Below are positions 23,531 through 33,965 of a stretch of DNA of 64,000 bases, piece after piece. This DNA is from Trissonchulus latispiculum. Its lineage: Eukaryota; Nematoda; Enoplea; Enoplida; Ironidae. Under the pieces are notes generated by a model that ran no database searches, was not told where the DNA came from, and worked only from the letters and a program-made list of their open reading frames with translations. Location of the stretch: positions 46,939-110,938 of the forward strand of contig JASAND010012768.1 in the NCBI GenBank assembly GCA_030248195.1, read 5' to 3'. A program made the translations under genes and the position numbers. Position 1 is the first letter of the stretch. Every line of letters starts with the position of its first letter.

Positions 23531-24195
23531 AGTAGTATAGATGATGGATACCCCCCCCCCGTATCTTTAACACATGATGTGTTAACCATATAGCGCCGTC
23601 TTGTTGGACGGGTATTTTTTATAAAAATCAATAATCGGATTGTCAGTTCTTACATGACAACTAATTAATTTAGCATTAAAGACACCACAAAACAGCTGTG
23701 GTTTGCTATAAAATATGTTTGGTTATATCACGTGATGCTTACAAACGTCAAAGCCAGCTAATAGTTAGCTCTAAACTAGCTCAAAATGACGTCATAATTC
23801 CTGGAATTTCGGCAAATATATTTAAAATAATTTCACTAATGACTCAAATATCTCGCTGCCCGCAGGCGCAATCAGCTGCGCTGATTGCGCAAGCGTGCAG
23901 CGAATTCAATTGTTTGCCCCCGCTACCCCCCCCCCCTCTAGCAGATGTTTCTTCTTTACATTAACTTTTGCCAAAAACAGAGGATTGTCACTCCTACAAT
24001 TCTGCTACATGACGCTTCCTACATATTTTCCAGCAGAAATTTACGCTTACGCCGACTTACATCAGACTTACGCCATCATTTGGTAAGTACTTACTGTAAG
24101 CATTGCATCTACTGACGTAAGTAATTGTTTTGAGTCTTACGTCGTCTGGTAAGTATTTATTGTGCACTGACGTATCCTTACGCGAGAATAGTAAT
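23531..24195 (+). repeat. Polinton left terminal inverted repeat
   Basis: The sequence matches the reverse complement of 32230-32892. It begins AGTAGTATAG, then has a C run, a near-palindrome around TTAACACATGATGTGTTAA, and an inner zone (about 24040-24190) rich in ACTTACG / CGTAAGT motifs. Similarity ends at about 24195. Confidence 0.85.
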
Positions 24196-25164
24196 GCTAA
24201 GCGCTTTTCTTCCAGTAAATAAGCAAGTTAACTAAAACATATATATATATATACTCCATTGCCAAAAGCTGTTCTTTGTGGATCCATATTTGCTCCAATA
24301 GCTCTGCATTCTGTTTTCGCATGGATGCTATTTTTGCTATGCTATTTCAAGCTCATTTTCTACATTTGCATGTAAGGGAATCTACTTGTAACATTAAATT
24401 TGCTATTCTGTCTGTCACTGCATGTGCTTAAGAGGTGGCTTGCTTTAACTGTCTGTATGTCTTCCTTACATCGACCATCTCAAGTACTTACTGTCAGTCC
24501 TACTTCGGATGGTATAAGTACCTAATTTAAGCCTTACAGGTGCAAGTAATTGTATTTTGATTCCAGTAATATTTCAGTTGTAAATAGTAATAGAGCAGTG
24601 AAGTTACGTCTCTGTTCAGAATCTGTATTTTCTGTTAAGTATTTTAATTCTGTTGGGCATATGCTTACTATTCTATCAGCAGTGTTCATATGTTTAAGTT
24701 TAACTTAATTATTCGACAACTATATAAGAGTTACGACCTTAATTTTAAAAACTCGTTATATATACCATTTGGATAATAAAATTGTGTAAACCTGCGAAAT
24801 CAGAGAAAGTCCAAAAATGACCCCAAAAGTGCACTCCCCTTAATTGCCGACTGACCTACATTTTATAGCAAAGCCTGCATTTTATATCAGGGTCTGTAAG
24901 TCTGTTCAAAAGTCTGCATTTTATACCCAAGTCTGCATTTTATACCCAAGTCTGCTTTTTATACCCTGGTCTGCTTTTTATACCCGAGTCTCCGTCTGCA
25001 TCAAAGTCTGCGTTATATACCCCAGTCTGCTGGTCTGCGTCTGGCGTCTGAGGCCCAAATAATTGGCAGCTTTTACATACTACAACAACACCCAGATGAG
25101 CATTGGACATATAACCACGGCAACTTTTTTACTACAACATATCAAGACGGTTTAAGCAATCAAA
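24196..25164. other. Polinton left interior, non-coding
   Basis: AT-rich sequence between the left TIR and the polymerase 3' end. At 24850-25040 a degenerate tandem repeat (about 18-24 bp units of the form AAGTCTGCATTTTATACCC) repeats roughly eight times. No reading frame resembles integrase, ATPase, protease or capsid proteins. Confidence 0.55.
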
Positions 25165-28100
25165 CTAATCTAAGTAACCAAACGGTAAAGTGGTAAAGTC
25201 ATCTTTCAAAATACGTTTATCATAAACACGCTGGTACTTCTTAGTAGTGGTTTTGCTGTGAATGCTCAAATCTCTAGCATTCTTGCTAATTTGGGAATAA
25301 TTGACTGGTAAATGTTGTCCAGAGTACAACAGATTGATCATTGTTTCTTTGGTGATCTTCTTTGAAACGGAAACGTTCAATGGGACGCCTTTGATTTTGA
25401 GTTCTGTTAATCGTGTTCCATCTTTCTTTAGGACAGTGAAGCCATAATTCTTTGGACCCAATGACCAGAACTGCTCCACTTTGGCATCTAACCCATAACT
25501 GTCTTCTATTTCGTCTTTCAGATCGCCCAGGCCATGCCCTGTAGTAGGCTCAGCTTCTACTTCAGTTTTGTTGCTGATGAAGAAAATACTGTCTGAAACA
25601 AACAAAGATAATAGTTAAGTAAGTAAGTAAGTAAATATTATATACTTCCCTCCAGATAGCAGTGACCTGTTGCGAGGCCCCTTATGAACATTCAATGCAA
25701 GCTACCCCGCTTCACGCAAGGTTATCGTCATCGAATGTAGGAAGCTTGCCGAAGGCTTGTCGTCCACACTTTTGTGTGCATAACAGTAGAACGAGACCAT
25801 AGCTGCCCGAGCATGTGAAACAAATAAACAAAATAATAAATGATTAACAAGTTTGAGTTTAGAAATTGCTGCACCATTTGCCTTGTCACAGAACCTAGTT
25901 CACATTCCCTCCCGTGCGTGCAATCTTATTAAGAAATTTGCCTGCATGTGCTGCAAAATTCGTTCAATGAAGTTGAATATTGCTATATCGAATGTTCCTG
26001 TGTTATTAACTTCTGGATTTGTGTTAAGATGCTTTCTGTCTGTTCTTTATTTTATTTTCGGTTCTTTCCACACATATATACGTACTCGTGTACACAAAGA
26101 AACTCTGTCCTCTTTCTTTTACTTACCAGTGTCGAAGTACAGAATCTTCCGACCCAATTGTTCCAGGTATGAGTACAACTTTATTCGAGCGTAGCATGTG
26201 GTAAACGCTGCAATAACCACATTACTTGTGGAATCTGGTTCCATTAAGTCAATTTTCCTCTTATAGGAAATTTGTGCCATTGAATTGAATTCTGTAAAGT
26301 ACAGATCGGTTATTTCCAGAGTGTCATCCAGCAAATAATCAACCAGGCTGTGATAATCCGATACATAGACGGTGTTTGTGAAGTTGGTTCTCTTTCCAAA
26401 ATAGCCCCAAAAGCTGAAACCAAATATAATTTGACACAGGTGTTATATCCTCCAACTTTCATTGTACAATATGTTCAGCTTTGGTAAAGTCAATAAATTA
26501 AAGTTTGAGAGAAACTTAGTTGAAGTGATGGAATTTATAGCATTAATTAGTCCAAGTATTGTGGCATGGTCGTCTATTTTTATGTTTATAAACATATTCC
26601 ACGTATACGTAATGTGAAGGAAGTCAGTGGTTATGACAACTACAACTCAATCTACTTTCTTTAAATTACTGAAATCAGTTCAAGTTACGGTACAAAATTA
26701 AATCTCACCTATTTAACATGGTCTTTGCAACAGCTCTTTTACCAGGATTCTTCTCTATTTTATGAGGTTCGAGAACAACGCCTTCTTGTTCTTCAAAATT
26801 TGAAACATATTTTCTTTTTTCATCATCTGATCTGCAGTTAGATGGCCATCCATTGGCTTCTTGCTTGAGTTTTAAAAACGTTTGAATATACTGCAGGAAC
26901 AATGACGACGACTTCTTTTCCCAATGCCAAACTTCGTAAACTTGAAGGACCTGATAACCTAACAAAACAGCCTTCTCTATTTCTGGTGAACACCAAGTTC
27001 CCACAATAGCCCTATCATCGGGCGGATGTTCGCATTTAGTCGTTTGGCACGTGTCTGCGCAAGTCCTGCACAAAGGAAATAATAGCTTGTTTCGGCTTTT
27101 GTAACCGAGAACTGGATGGAAAAGATTTCGTGGCGGAAGTACTTTCAGTTTCAGCAAACCGAAATACAAGTCTATAGAAGTAAAAGATTCGGTAATGATA
27201 GTAGGATGACCAACAGGATACAGCTGTGTAGCATTTACCCAAGGATAGAGTGATGTTATGTCAAAGTACTTTATAGTTTCGTTTAACTGTGCTGTATGAA
27301 ACAGCTTAACAGCATTGCACCTTCCCCCCATGAAGGCTTCTCTTGGGATAAGTCTTGTTTCCAAATCCATGCTATCATAAATACTTCGCAGGTTTAAGTC
27401 AGTCATCAATAGATGATCAAATTGACATTCCCATATGTAGACTACAGTTAATCCTTTAGCTTCTAGCAGTCGATTTCTGTCAAACGTCTTTTCATAGCGT
27501 TTACGCAATTCCGAGAAATCAGTGCAGGTTCTTGTGTTGATACATTGGTGACCATGGTAGAAGCAACCGAAGAATTCGTATGCTGTGGATGGTTGTTTGA
27601 AACCGTCTAGATAAAAATTTTCTATCCTCACTTCGCCTCCATTTAGCGCATGGCGTATGTATATTGATTGTTCCTCGCTTAACCATTTGAGCCAAGCTAT
27701 GCTCTTTCGACTGAATTTTTTCTGAGCTTTATATCCCATAGGAGGTATTATCGCTACAGTATTCATTGGCATAAAATTTCTTCTGTACACTCGATTACAG
27801 GCAGAGGCTATTGTTATAGAGCTGGCAAATGGGTCAACTCCATCAGTCGCGACCTCAAACTCTTCTTTAAACTTCATGCATGCTTCACGCAGAATTGTGA
27901 CATCGCTAATACAATACTCTAACAATTCTTCTTGAAGATTAAATTCAAGGGAAGGATTCTCTTCGTATCGTCGAGTTTCCGCTGTGTACCAATCAACCAA
28001 TTCTTTGTATGCAGCGTTCTTTCGGCTGTATGGATCATAGTACTTTAAATCTGGAAGCCGCCCGACATAAGTCTGGTGATGAGGTGTGTTGAAAAGGTAA

Positions 28101-29960
28101 GGAAAGTGACCCTTTTTCAGTTCTGTCAGTCCAAATGTCTTCGGAAGTTTAGAAAGGGCCATTCCAAAGAAGTTTAGGGAGTCAATAAATCGTAAGTTCC
28201 GTCCAGCTACGGTAAGCATTAGTATTTTTCCTCCCCGGCGAATAAGCTTTGGCTGAACAGCGTTCTGGTGTAGGTACTCAAGAATAAAGTATCCGTCGTA
28301 GCTGCCGAAGTTGTGTGCAATAAATGTTGCGTTGCGAATACTCCGAAAAATCCATGAGCAAAATTCATTCGCGCAGTCGTCTCCTTTGAATATCATCATT
28401 TCTCCAGTTTGTGATTGCGCAACGCATAAATTTGGGATGTGCTTCAGGTCTGGTTGAGTTATCATGCATTCGAAATCAAAAAACCAGTATTTATTGCTGT
28501 GACTGAAAGGCCTTTCTTCAGGCAGCAGTTCAGTTTGATTTGCCTCATCCTCTTCACTGACTTTCTTTGCCCAAGCTTCTGCACTTGCATCCACTTCTTC
28601 GTCTCCAGACAGGTCTGATAAGCTATCAGCATATTCATGATGAAGTTCTTCATTTATATTATCAGTTTCCAGCACGTTGTCGGCCACAGTATTATTTTCC
28701 TTTTTGATGCATTGGATATAGCATAAATGATTTGCTGGTTGTTGGGTCCGGCAAACAGAGCAGTAATAAAGACCGCAGCTATGAGCTTGAGAAGGCGCCA
28801 GTTTGCTTCGTTTAACGACACGGGAGCATTTACGGCAGCGGGCAAAAGCGGCACAAACGGTTTTCTTGTGATGACTGTAGCAAGTTGAGGTGAGCCAGTG
28901 CCGGTTGCAGTCAACACAATAAATAGCTTCCTCTTCCGTTTCAGTGTTGCTGTTTTTACAATTCGCGTACTTGCAAAACTGGCAACTACTTTCACATCTG
29001 TGTTCACCTTTAGCTCGATTGAAACCTCGTTTACATTTGTCACAGAAGTAAGATGTATTCATGAAGCCTGCCATACTGGTTATGACGTCATAATGGTTTT
29101 GATACATCAATAGATTGATTTGTTTCTTTCTGTATAACCCACTGTATACTAGCTTACCAAATTCGTCTATAGACCATACATTTATCTGATATTCTGGTAA
29201 TGCCTTTTGACATGTCTTGATATCTTTCAAATTCAGGTAAGACCCACGAGTGAATCCACACTGGTTGTATAACTTTGTAAGACGATGCTCGCGTTCGGGG
29301 CAAATCTTCTTGTCCATTCTGGTCAAATTCTTTAGTGATCTATCTCTACCTTTTTTCCCAAGTTTTATTTCTACAGTGCCTGCTTCCTTGGCATGTTGGT
29401 GATCCACCATGGCTTGGGCAATTACTATTGCATGTCCAAGACAATCTTGCTCCTCAAGGACCCGATAGATGCAACGTTTCTTCCGAAGAAATTCTGGCAA
29501 GTCGATAATTGATCTAGTGCGAAGGTTCCCAATTCTTGGTTTTCCAGTTCCACCAGCTGGCAATGAAATGCGGGTAAATGTGATCTTCACTGTGTCGTCA
29601 AAAACGAAGTCCTGATAGGACTGTAGTACTCTGGCAATTTCATTTAAAATCAACTCTGCGTTCACATCAGCTCTATCAACTAGGGGCACAATCACTGGAA
29701 AATCAAGCGTAGGTGATTCCAGTGCAAACCGAACCTTATCTTGTGGAGCCGTTTCTTCTAATATTTCAGTAAAGGCAGAGTCAAGCGCATCTCTAAGGCG
29801 TGTGTATATGTTTTCTAATGTGAGCCCATGCATTCCGATCAAGCGAAAGTTGTAGTCACTTTCTTTCGCTCTAAACTTTGTAATGTCGTGTTCCCTTGTT
29901 TTCGATAATGCATAAAATGGCTGTTTGGTGTCTCCAGCAGAATCTTCTTTGGTAGTTGAG
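25165..29960 (-). CDS. polB: Protein-primed DNA polymerase B (Polinton type), three core exons
   Basis: Replicative polymerase expected to copy the element using a protein primer. Exons are 29960..26709, 26413..26127 and 25592..25165, with acceptors TTATTTTTAG, TTGGTTTCAG and TTGTTTCAG and donors TAG|GTGAGA and CTG|GTAAGT. All phases agree. The N-terminal part has a Cys/His-rich zinc-ribbon-like region (CDKCKRGF...CQFCKYANC...CRKCSRVV). The 3'-5' exonuclease motifs are FFDFEC, HNFGSYDG and SDVTILREA. Polymerase motif A is YFDITSLYP. Motif B (Lys, then the Asn-Ser pair before Trp-Gly) is assembled across the second junction, and motif C (the Asp-Thr-Asp catalytic site) across the third. A KxY motif (KNY) follows. 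All catalytic residues I can check are present and there is no internal stop, so the gene looks intact. Confidence 0.88.
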
Positions 29961-30545
29961 CTAAAAATAAAATCTCTATGTCAATGCAAGAACTACGGAA
30001 GCCAGCACAGAATACAACAAGCAAATTGGCATGAATGGGTTGCCGCTGGCATTTTTCCTCTTATCGAGGGACATAACTTAGTTTGCATGCAGTTAGGAGC
30101 TTTGGCTCTATTACAACTTTTATTCATTCAACGAGAGCTTTCAATGATACCCATATTAGACTGATACCGTTACTTTAAATTTTGAACCATTCTGCAGCAT
30201 CACCGTATCGAGTACTTTTTTGTTCCGCAAACCTGTCCAAAACGCAATTGCAACTTTTTATCTACTCAATTACTCAATTTTTATCGAGCTTTCGAATGAT
30301 ACCGATATGAGCCCGATCTGAGAACTTTACATTTTGAGCCATTTTGGCCGTCTTTAATCTTTGTTTTGTTTTGTGGTTCTTTAATTAGTTATGCATGCTA
30401 GGAGGACTAGATTTTACCGTACGAAACTACTTTTGGTTTAATCTCGCAAGAATCGTCTAATTAATGGAAGGATCTGAAGGTTAGCGTTTATACATGGTAA
30501 ATAAGAGTCAAAATATATACGTACGTAAAACTTTGATAACTATAC

Positions 30546-30833
30546 CTTTCTGGTACTCCGGCGCCTTCCTGAACGGTTATGCATACTGACGAAGTGGACG
30601 GTTCTGAATCAACAACAGTATTGTCTTTGTTACTGCTGCTAGCCACTTTCTTATATGGTACGGCACATTTGGCTGGTTTAGCATGACGTTTTCGATTATG
30701 GGTTTCAAGGTTGTCTCTCCGAGCAAAAGTCTTCCCACAGACGGCACATGATAATTTATGATCAATGCCAAAATGTTCGTGCAGATCTTTTCGTGACGGT
30801 AGAATCTTGCCACAGACAACGCAAGTTACTGAC
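30546..30833 (-). CDS. Upstream zinc-finger exon of the polymerase gene
   Basis: The exon encodes two C2H2 fingers: CVVCGKILPSRKDLHEHFGIDH and CAVCGKTFARRDNLETHNRKRH (each quoted in outline: C-x2-C-x12-H-x3-4-H). A Ser/Thr-rich linker follows. The acceptor is TTTTTGTAG (AG at 30835-30834) and the donor is AAAG|GTATAG (30546/30545). The phases match the exon at 29960 (2+1 nt) and the exon at 31274..31012. N-terminal C2H2 fingers in polymerase-associated proteins of such elements would fit DNA or TIR binding; that role is inference. It could instead be a separate small protein. Confidence 0.6.
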
Positions 30834-31011
30834 CTACAAAAATCAATACATAAATATAAATTAAGAAAAAATTTGACTGAGGTGAAAAGTCGTAAATGTT
30901 TCATGAAATAATCAAATTATTACGGTTTCTGAAAATCAATAACTATTGCTGCTACGCTACTATTAAAGAAAACGATAACAAGATATTTCATTATCAAAAA
31001 TGTTAACGTAC

Positions 31012-31274
31012 TGTTCTGAGTTTCCCTCGTCGGACGAAAGAGTAATGAAAAAAAGAAGGAGATAAAGCACCCATTTCGAGGACAAACAAGCATTGATGCA
31101 GAAGTGAATAATATGTGCGAAAATGTTACTGATAGCAAGGCCAATGCCAGAAATGAAACTATTCCAAATAGTGCCAGCAAGCAGAATAGTCTTTCGCATG
31201 CTCGTGCAAAGTTTGGGCAGGGTAGAATTGAATCTTCCTATTCTTGCCCTCCAGCTTGAGATATCATTGCCCAT
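31012..31274 (-). CDS. First exon: N-myristoylation motif and hydrophobic segments
   Basis: ATG at 31274 starts MGNDISSWRARIGRFNS. The Gly2 and Ser6 pattern fits an N-myristoylation signal. Two hydrophobic stretches follow (LAGTIWNSFISGIGLAISNIF and WVLYLLLFFITL). The possible donor ACA|GTACGT at 31012/31011 leaves phase 2, which matches the one-base start of the zinc-finger exon, with a 178-bp intron. If joined, the whole gene is about 1,505 codons in five exons. If not, the frame continues to a stop at 30963 and gives a stand-alone membrane protein of about 103 aa. I do not recognise a family. Confidence 0.45.
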
Positions 31275-32229
31275 GCTAAAAATAATTATATCGGAATCTA
31301 AGATGGAAGGTTAGAAACTTAGAAGATAGAAACATTAAAAGTAGAGGTAACATCCAAATAGCAAAATAAAAACTTATGTTTAGAGTGGGTAAACCAATGA
31401 TTGTATAATGAACAAGATCTCTGGATATTTTCGTTTATGCTTAAACCGAGAAGCATGGCTTCAGTTGTTTAATAATAAAGTTTCTTTGCTGCATCAGACA
31501 ATCAGGTTGCGTAGTGAATAGATAACTTATCAGCTTCTCAAGAGATTTAGTTTCAAATGAATTGAAATAGTATTAAAGATCATGGAGTGGTAAAGCATTC
31601 TTCTATTGTTTAAATATTATTTAAACAATTTTAGAAGGTTCGTATGCAACATCATACGGTCAGGTTACGTAGTGAGCAGATGATTTAGTTTACTGCTGCA
31701 TCTAAATCGGAATATCTTTCTTTCATATAACATAACGCATATAACTTAATTTACCAATATCTAAATCTAATTATCTTTCTTCAATTCAATTAAATCTAAC
31801 TATTTAAGATCAACGTATATTTGTTATACATATTTAAAACGCCGCTATTTAATAAACTTCTTTTGCAGTGTTCATTGATCAAGTTTCAATTTGCGAAGAG
31901 GTAAAAATTTAGCTATTCCTTTCTCTACGGTTCATCGATTACAACATAATTTCAACTTGTGTAAGTTGGACACAATTTCAGTACCGCGTGTTAGTGATGT
32001 AAGTTAAAGGCGCAGCAAGAGTTTTGCAAAAAAACGCTTCAGCATATTCTCCGAATTACGAAAAGATAAGGAAAAAACACAAAGAAGGTATGCTTAAGTC
32101 TCTAAGCTTGCTGGCTTTTGAAGTAAAATATTGATGATTCCCATTATTGGCAAGAGAACAACTGCACTGCGACGTAGTCACTTAGCTAACAAGTTCGCAA
32201 AGTAGCTGGCAGACTGGCCTAAGCGTCAA
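31275..32229. other. Polinton right interior, non-coding
   Basis: About 950 bp of AT-rich sequence upstream of the first polymerase exon. It presumably holds the promoter. No open frame of interest and no second gene is visible. Confidence 0.5.
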
Positions 32230-32892
32230 CATTACAATTCTCGCGTAAGGATACGTCAGTGCACAATAAATACTTACCAGACGACGTAAGGCTCAAAACA
32301 ATTACTTACGTCAGTAGATGCAATGCTTACAGTAAGTACTTACCAAATGATGGCGTAAGTCTGATGTAAGTCGGGGTAAGCGTAAATTTCTGCTGGAAAA
32401 TATGTAGGAAGCGTCATGTAGCAGAATTGTAGGAGTGACAATCCTCTGTTTTTGGCAAAAGTTAATGTAAAGAAGAAACATCTGCTAGAGGGGGGGGGGT
32501 AGCGGGGGCAAACAATTGAATTCGCTGCACGCTTGCGCAATCAGCGCAGCTGATTGCGCCTGCGGGCAGCGAGATATTTGAGTCATTAGTGAAATTATTT
32601 TAAATATATTTGCCGAAATTCCAGGAATTATGACGTCATTTTGAGCTAGTTTAGAGCTAACTATTAGCTGGCTTTGACGTTTGTAAGCATCACGTGATAT
32701 AACCAAACATATTTTATAGCAAACCACAGCTGTTTTGTGGTGTCTTTAATGCTAAATTAATTAGTTGTCATGTAAGAACTGACAATCCGATTATTGATTT
32801 TTATAAAAAATACCCGTCCAACAAGACGGCGCTATATGGTTAACACATCATGTGTTAAAGATACGGGGGGGGTATCCATCATCTATACTACT
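32230..32892 (-). repeat. Polinton right terminal inverted repeat
   Basis: Reverse-complement partner of 23531-24195. Visible differences are homopolymer length (8 versus 10 in the terminal C/G run) and scattered single bases, for example CCCCGACTTAC versus GCCGACTTAC. The small open frames here duplicate those of the left repeat and are not genes. Confidence 0.85.
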
Positions 32893-32922
32893 AGCACTAT
32901 AAAGCCTACTACGGTGGCAAGG

Positions 32923-33135
32923 TAACTGGTGACTGTGTTCTAGTGTAAGGGAGGCCTCAGCTTTTCATTCAGGATTGAAAGTAAAAAATTGACCCAGGCG
33001 GGGTTCGAACCACGCCCCTTCTGGTCCCGGGTCAGACGTGCTATCCAACTACACCACAGGGCCTTCAGGTGAACTCCCTTATCAGGCTTATCAATCTTTC
33101 CTATGCCTGCTTCCTTTACAGTGGGGTAAGGTCAG
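32923..33135 (-). repeat. tRNA-derived SINE, family S1, copy 1
   Basis: Read on the minus strand, a 73-nt tRNA-like head (33063..32991) has an A box (TGGTGTAGTTGGATAGCAC) and a B box (GGTTCGAACCC), but T-arm and acceptor mismatches. It is followed by a body containing ACTTTCAATCCTGAATG. Related copies are at 35590, 38345, 42320 and 43160. Confidence 0.65.
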
Positions 33136-33174
33136 CTGAAGGATAAAGCTGATGTAAATGCAAAGGCTAAGTTG

Positions 33175-33300
33175 TTGCTTCAGCATCTAAGAGCTGAAAA
33201 AGTCAATCATCAAGTAAGTTTCGAACCCACGGCACCCGGGTTAACGTTCCAGCGCTTTGCCCAGTGAGCAACAAAGGCTACAGCTGCCCCAGGCTAGGCC
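33175..33300 (-). repeat. tRNA-like SINE remnant (S3)
   Basis: On the minus strand, GTTGCTCACTGGGCAAAGCGC resembles an A-box region and GTGGGTTCGAAACTT a B box at tRNA spacing. The head differs from S1 and S2. It is a pseudogene-like copy. Confidence 0.4.
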
Positions 33301-33729
33301 AAATTTGGCTCGTAATTAAGGTTAAACTGATTGCTCCAGCATACTAAGCTGTCAAGCATGAAATTCATAAACCTTTCTCTTTAACATTTACAATTTAAGT
33401 CTCCAGGGTAGGATAGTAGTTTCTCCGATTGTAATTTAAGTAACTTTGTATTGAATACTATAATCATGACAACATTTGGGGGCTCAAGCTAAAATAGTTT
33501 ATACCATCCATTTAATTCGAGTCTTTTAGATTTTATTAATTTAGATATTATTAATTTAATTTAAGTCTTTTAGATTCGTATCACAGAAAGGATTGAGTTA
33601 AAGTATATAACATCATTACAGTAGGAAACAGTTTTGTGTCCTGCGATCCTGATAAAATCTAGTATGATCCGATTAAATGGATTAAAATTCATTTTATTTA
33701 AAGCTTGACATTTATCGTTTACCTTCTCA

Positions 33730-33889
33730 GGGCCTTTTCAAGAAAGGCTAGAGCAGAGTTAAAATGAAATAGCTCCTTTTCATGAAAGAATTAAAAGAGG
33801 GAAACTCAGACCTGAGTGAAGTTAAGACGAGTTAAGATAGTTAACTCTACCTCTACTTTACTCTACTCTGCCCTTTCTTGAAAGGTCCC
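33730..33889. mobile_element. Short Harbinger-like MITE
   Basis: A 160-bp element with ends GGGCCTTTTCAAGAAAGG and CCTTTCTTGAAAGGTCCC as inverted partners, in T-N-A flanks (TCA on the left, TTA on the right). AGAGTTAAAATGA-type motifs occur on both arms. It lies in the expansin intron between the Polinton and exon 2. Confidence 0.5.
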
Positions 33890-33894
33890 TTACA

Positions 33895-33965
33895 TGGATC
33901 TGACAGAGCAAAATGAAAGAACAAACGAAACTAAGATTATCACTACAGCACCTCTGACCCGAAAA
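33895..33965 (-). repeat. SINE S2 body fragment
   Basis: The minus strand reads GGTGCTGTAGTGATAATCTT, then TTTCGTTTGTTCTTTCATT. It is the same body as the S2 copies at 38640-38765 and 41100-41165. The head is missing. Confidence 0.5.

Larger units (their letters stand above)
23531..32892. mobile_element. Compact Polinton/Maverick-like element with a single polymerase gene
   Basis: A 9,362-bp element flanked by an exact 6-bp target duplication AGCACT (23525-23530 and 32893-32898). The TIRs are about 665 bp and start AGTAGTATAGATGATGG. A 6-bp TSD, 5'-AG TIR ends and a protein-primed polymerase B gene together identify the Polinton/Maverick class. Known autonomous members are about 15-20 kb and also carry integrase, FtsK-type ATPase, adenovirus-like protease and two capsid genes. 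None is recognisable here in either strand. The two TIRs differ by only a few bases and short homopolymer changes, suggesting a recent insertion. The element lies in the expansin intron with its polymerase antisense to the host gene. Confidence 0.88.

Noticed and set aside
23698..24086. Open frames of 63-88 aa in the left Polinton TIR, repeated at 32340-32727
   Set aside because: They exist because the TIR is duplicated, start in low-complexity sequence, and show no family signal. They are repeat sequence, not genes.
24850..25040. Possible CRISPR-like or gene-like repeat array
   Set aside because: The units are degenerate, of varying length and without unique spacers. It is a decayed tandem repeat in a eukaryotic element.
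25853..26194. 113-aa plus-strand frame opposite the polymerase intron
   Set aside because: It runs antisense across an intron and part of the motif-C exon, with no motif. A shadow frame.
32991..33063. 73-nt tRNA candidate on the minus strand
   Set aside because: The length and D arm are good, but T-stem mismatches, a C at position 33 and the attached SINE body rule out a working tRNA.
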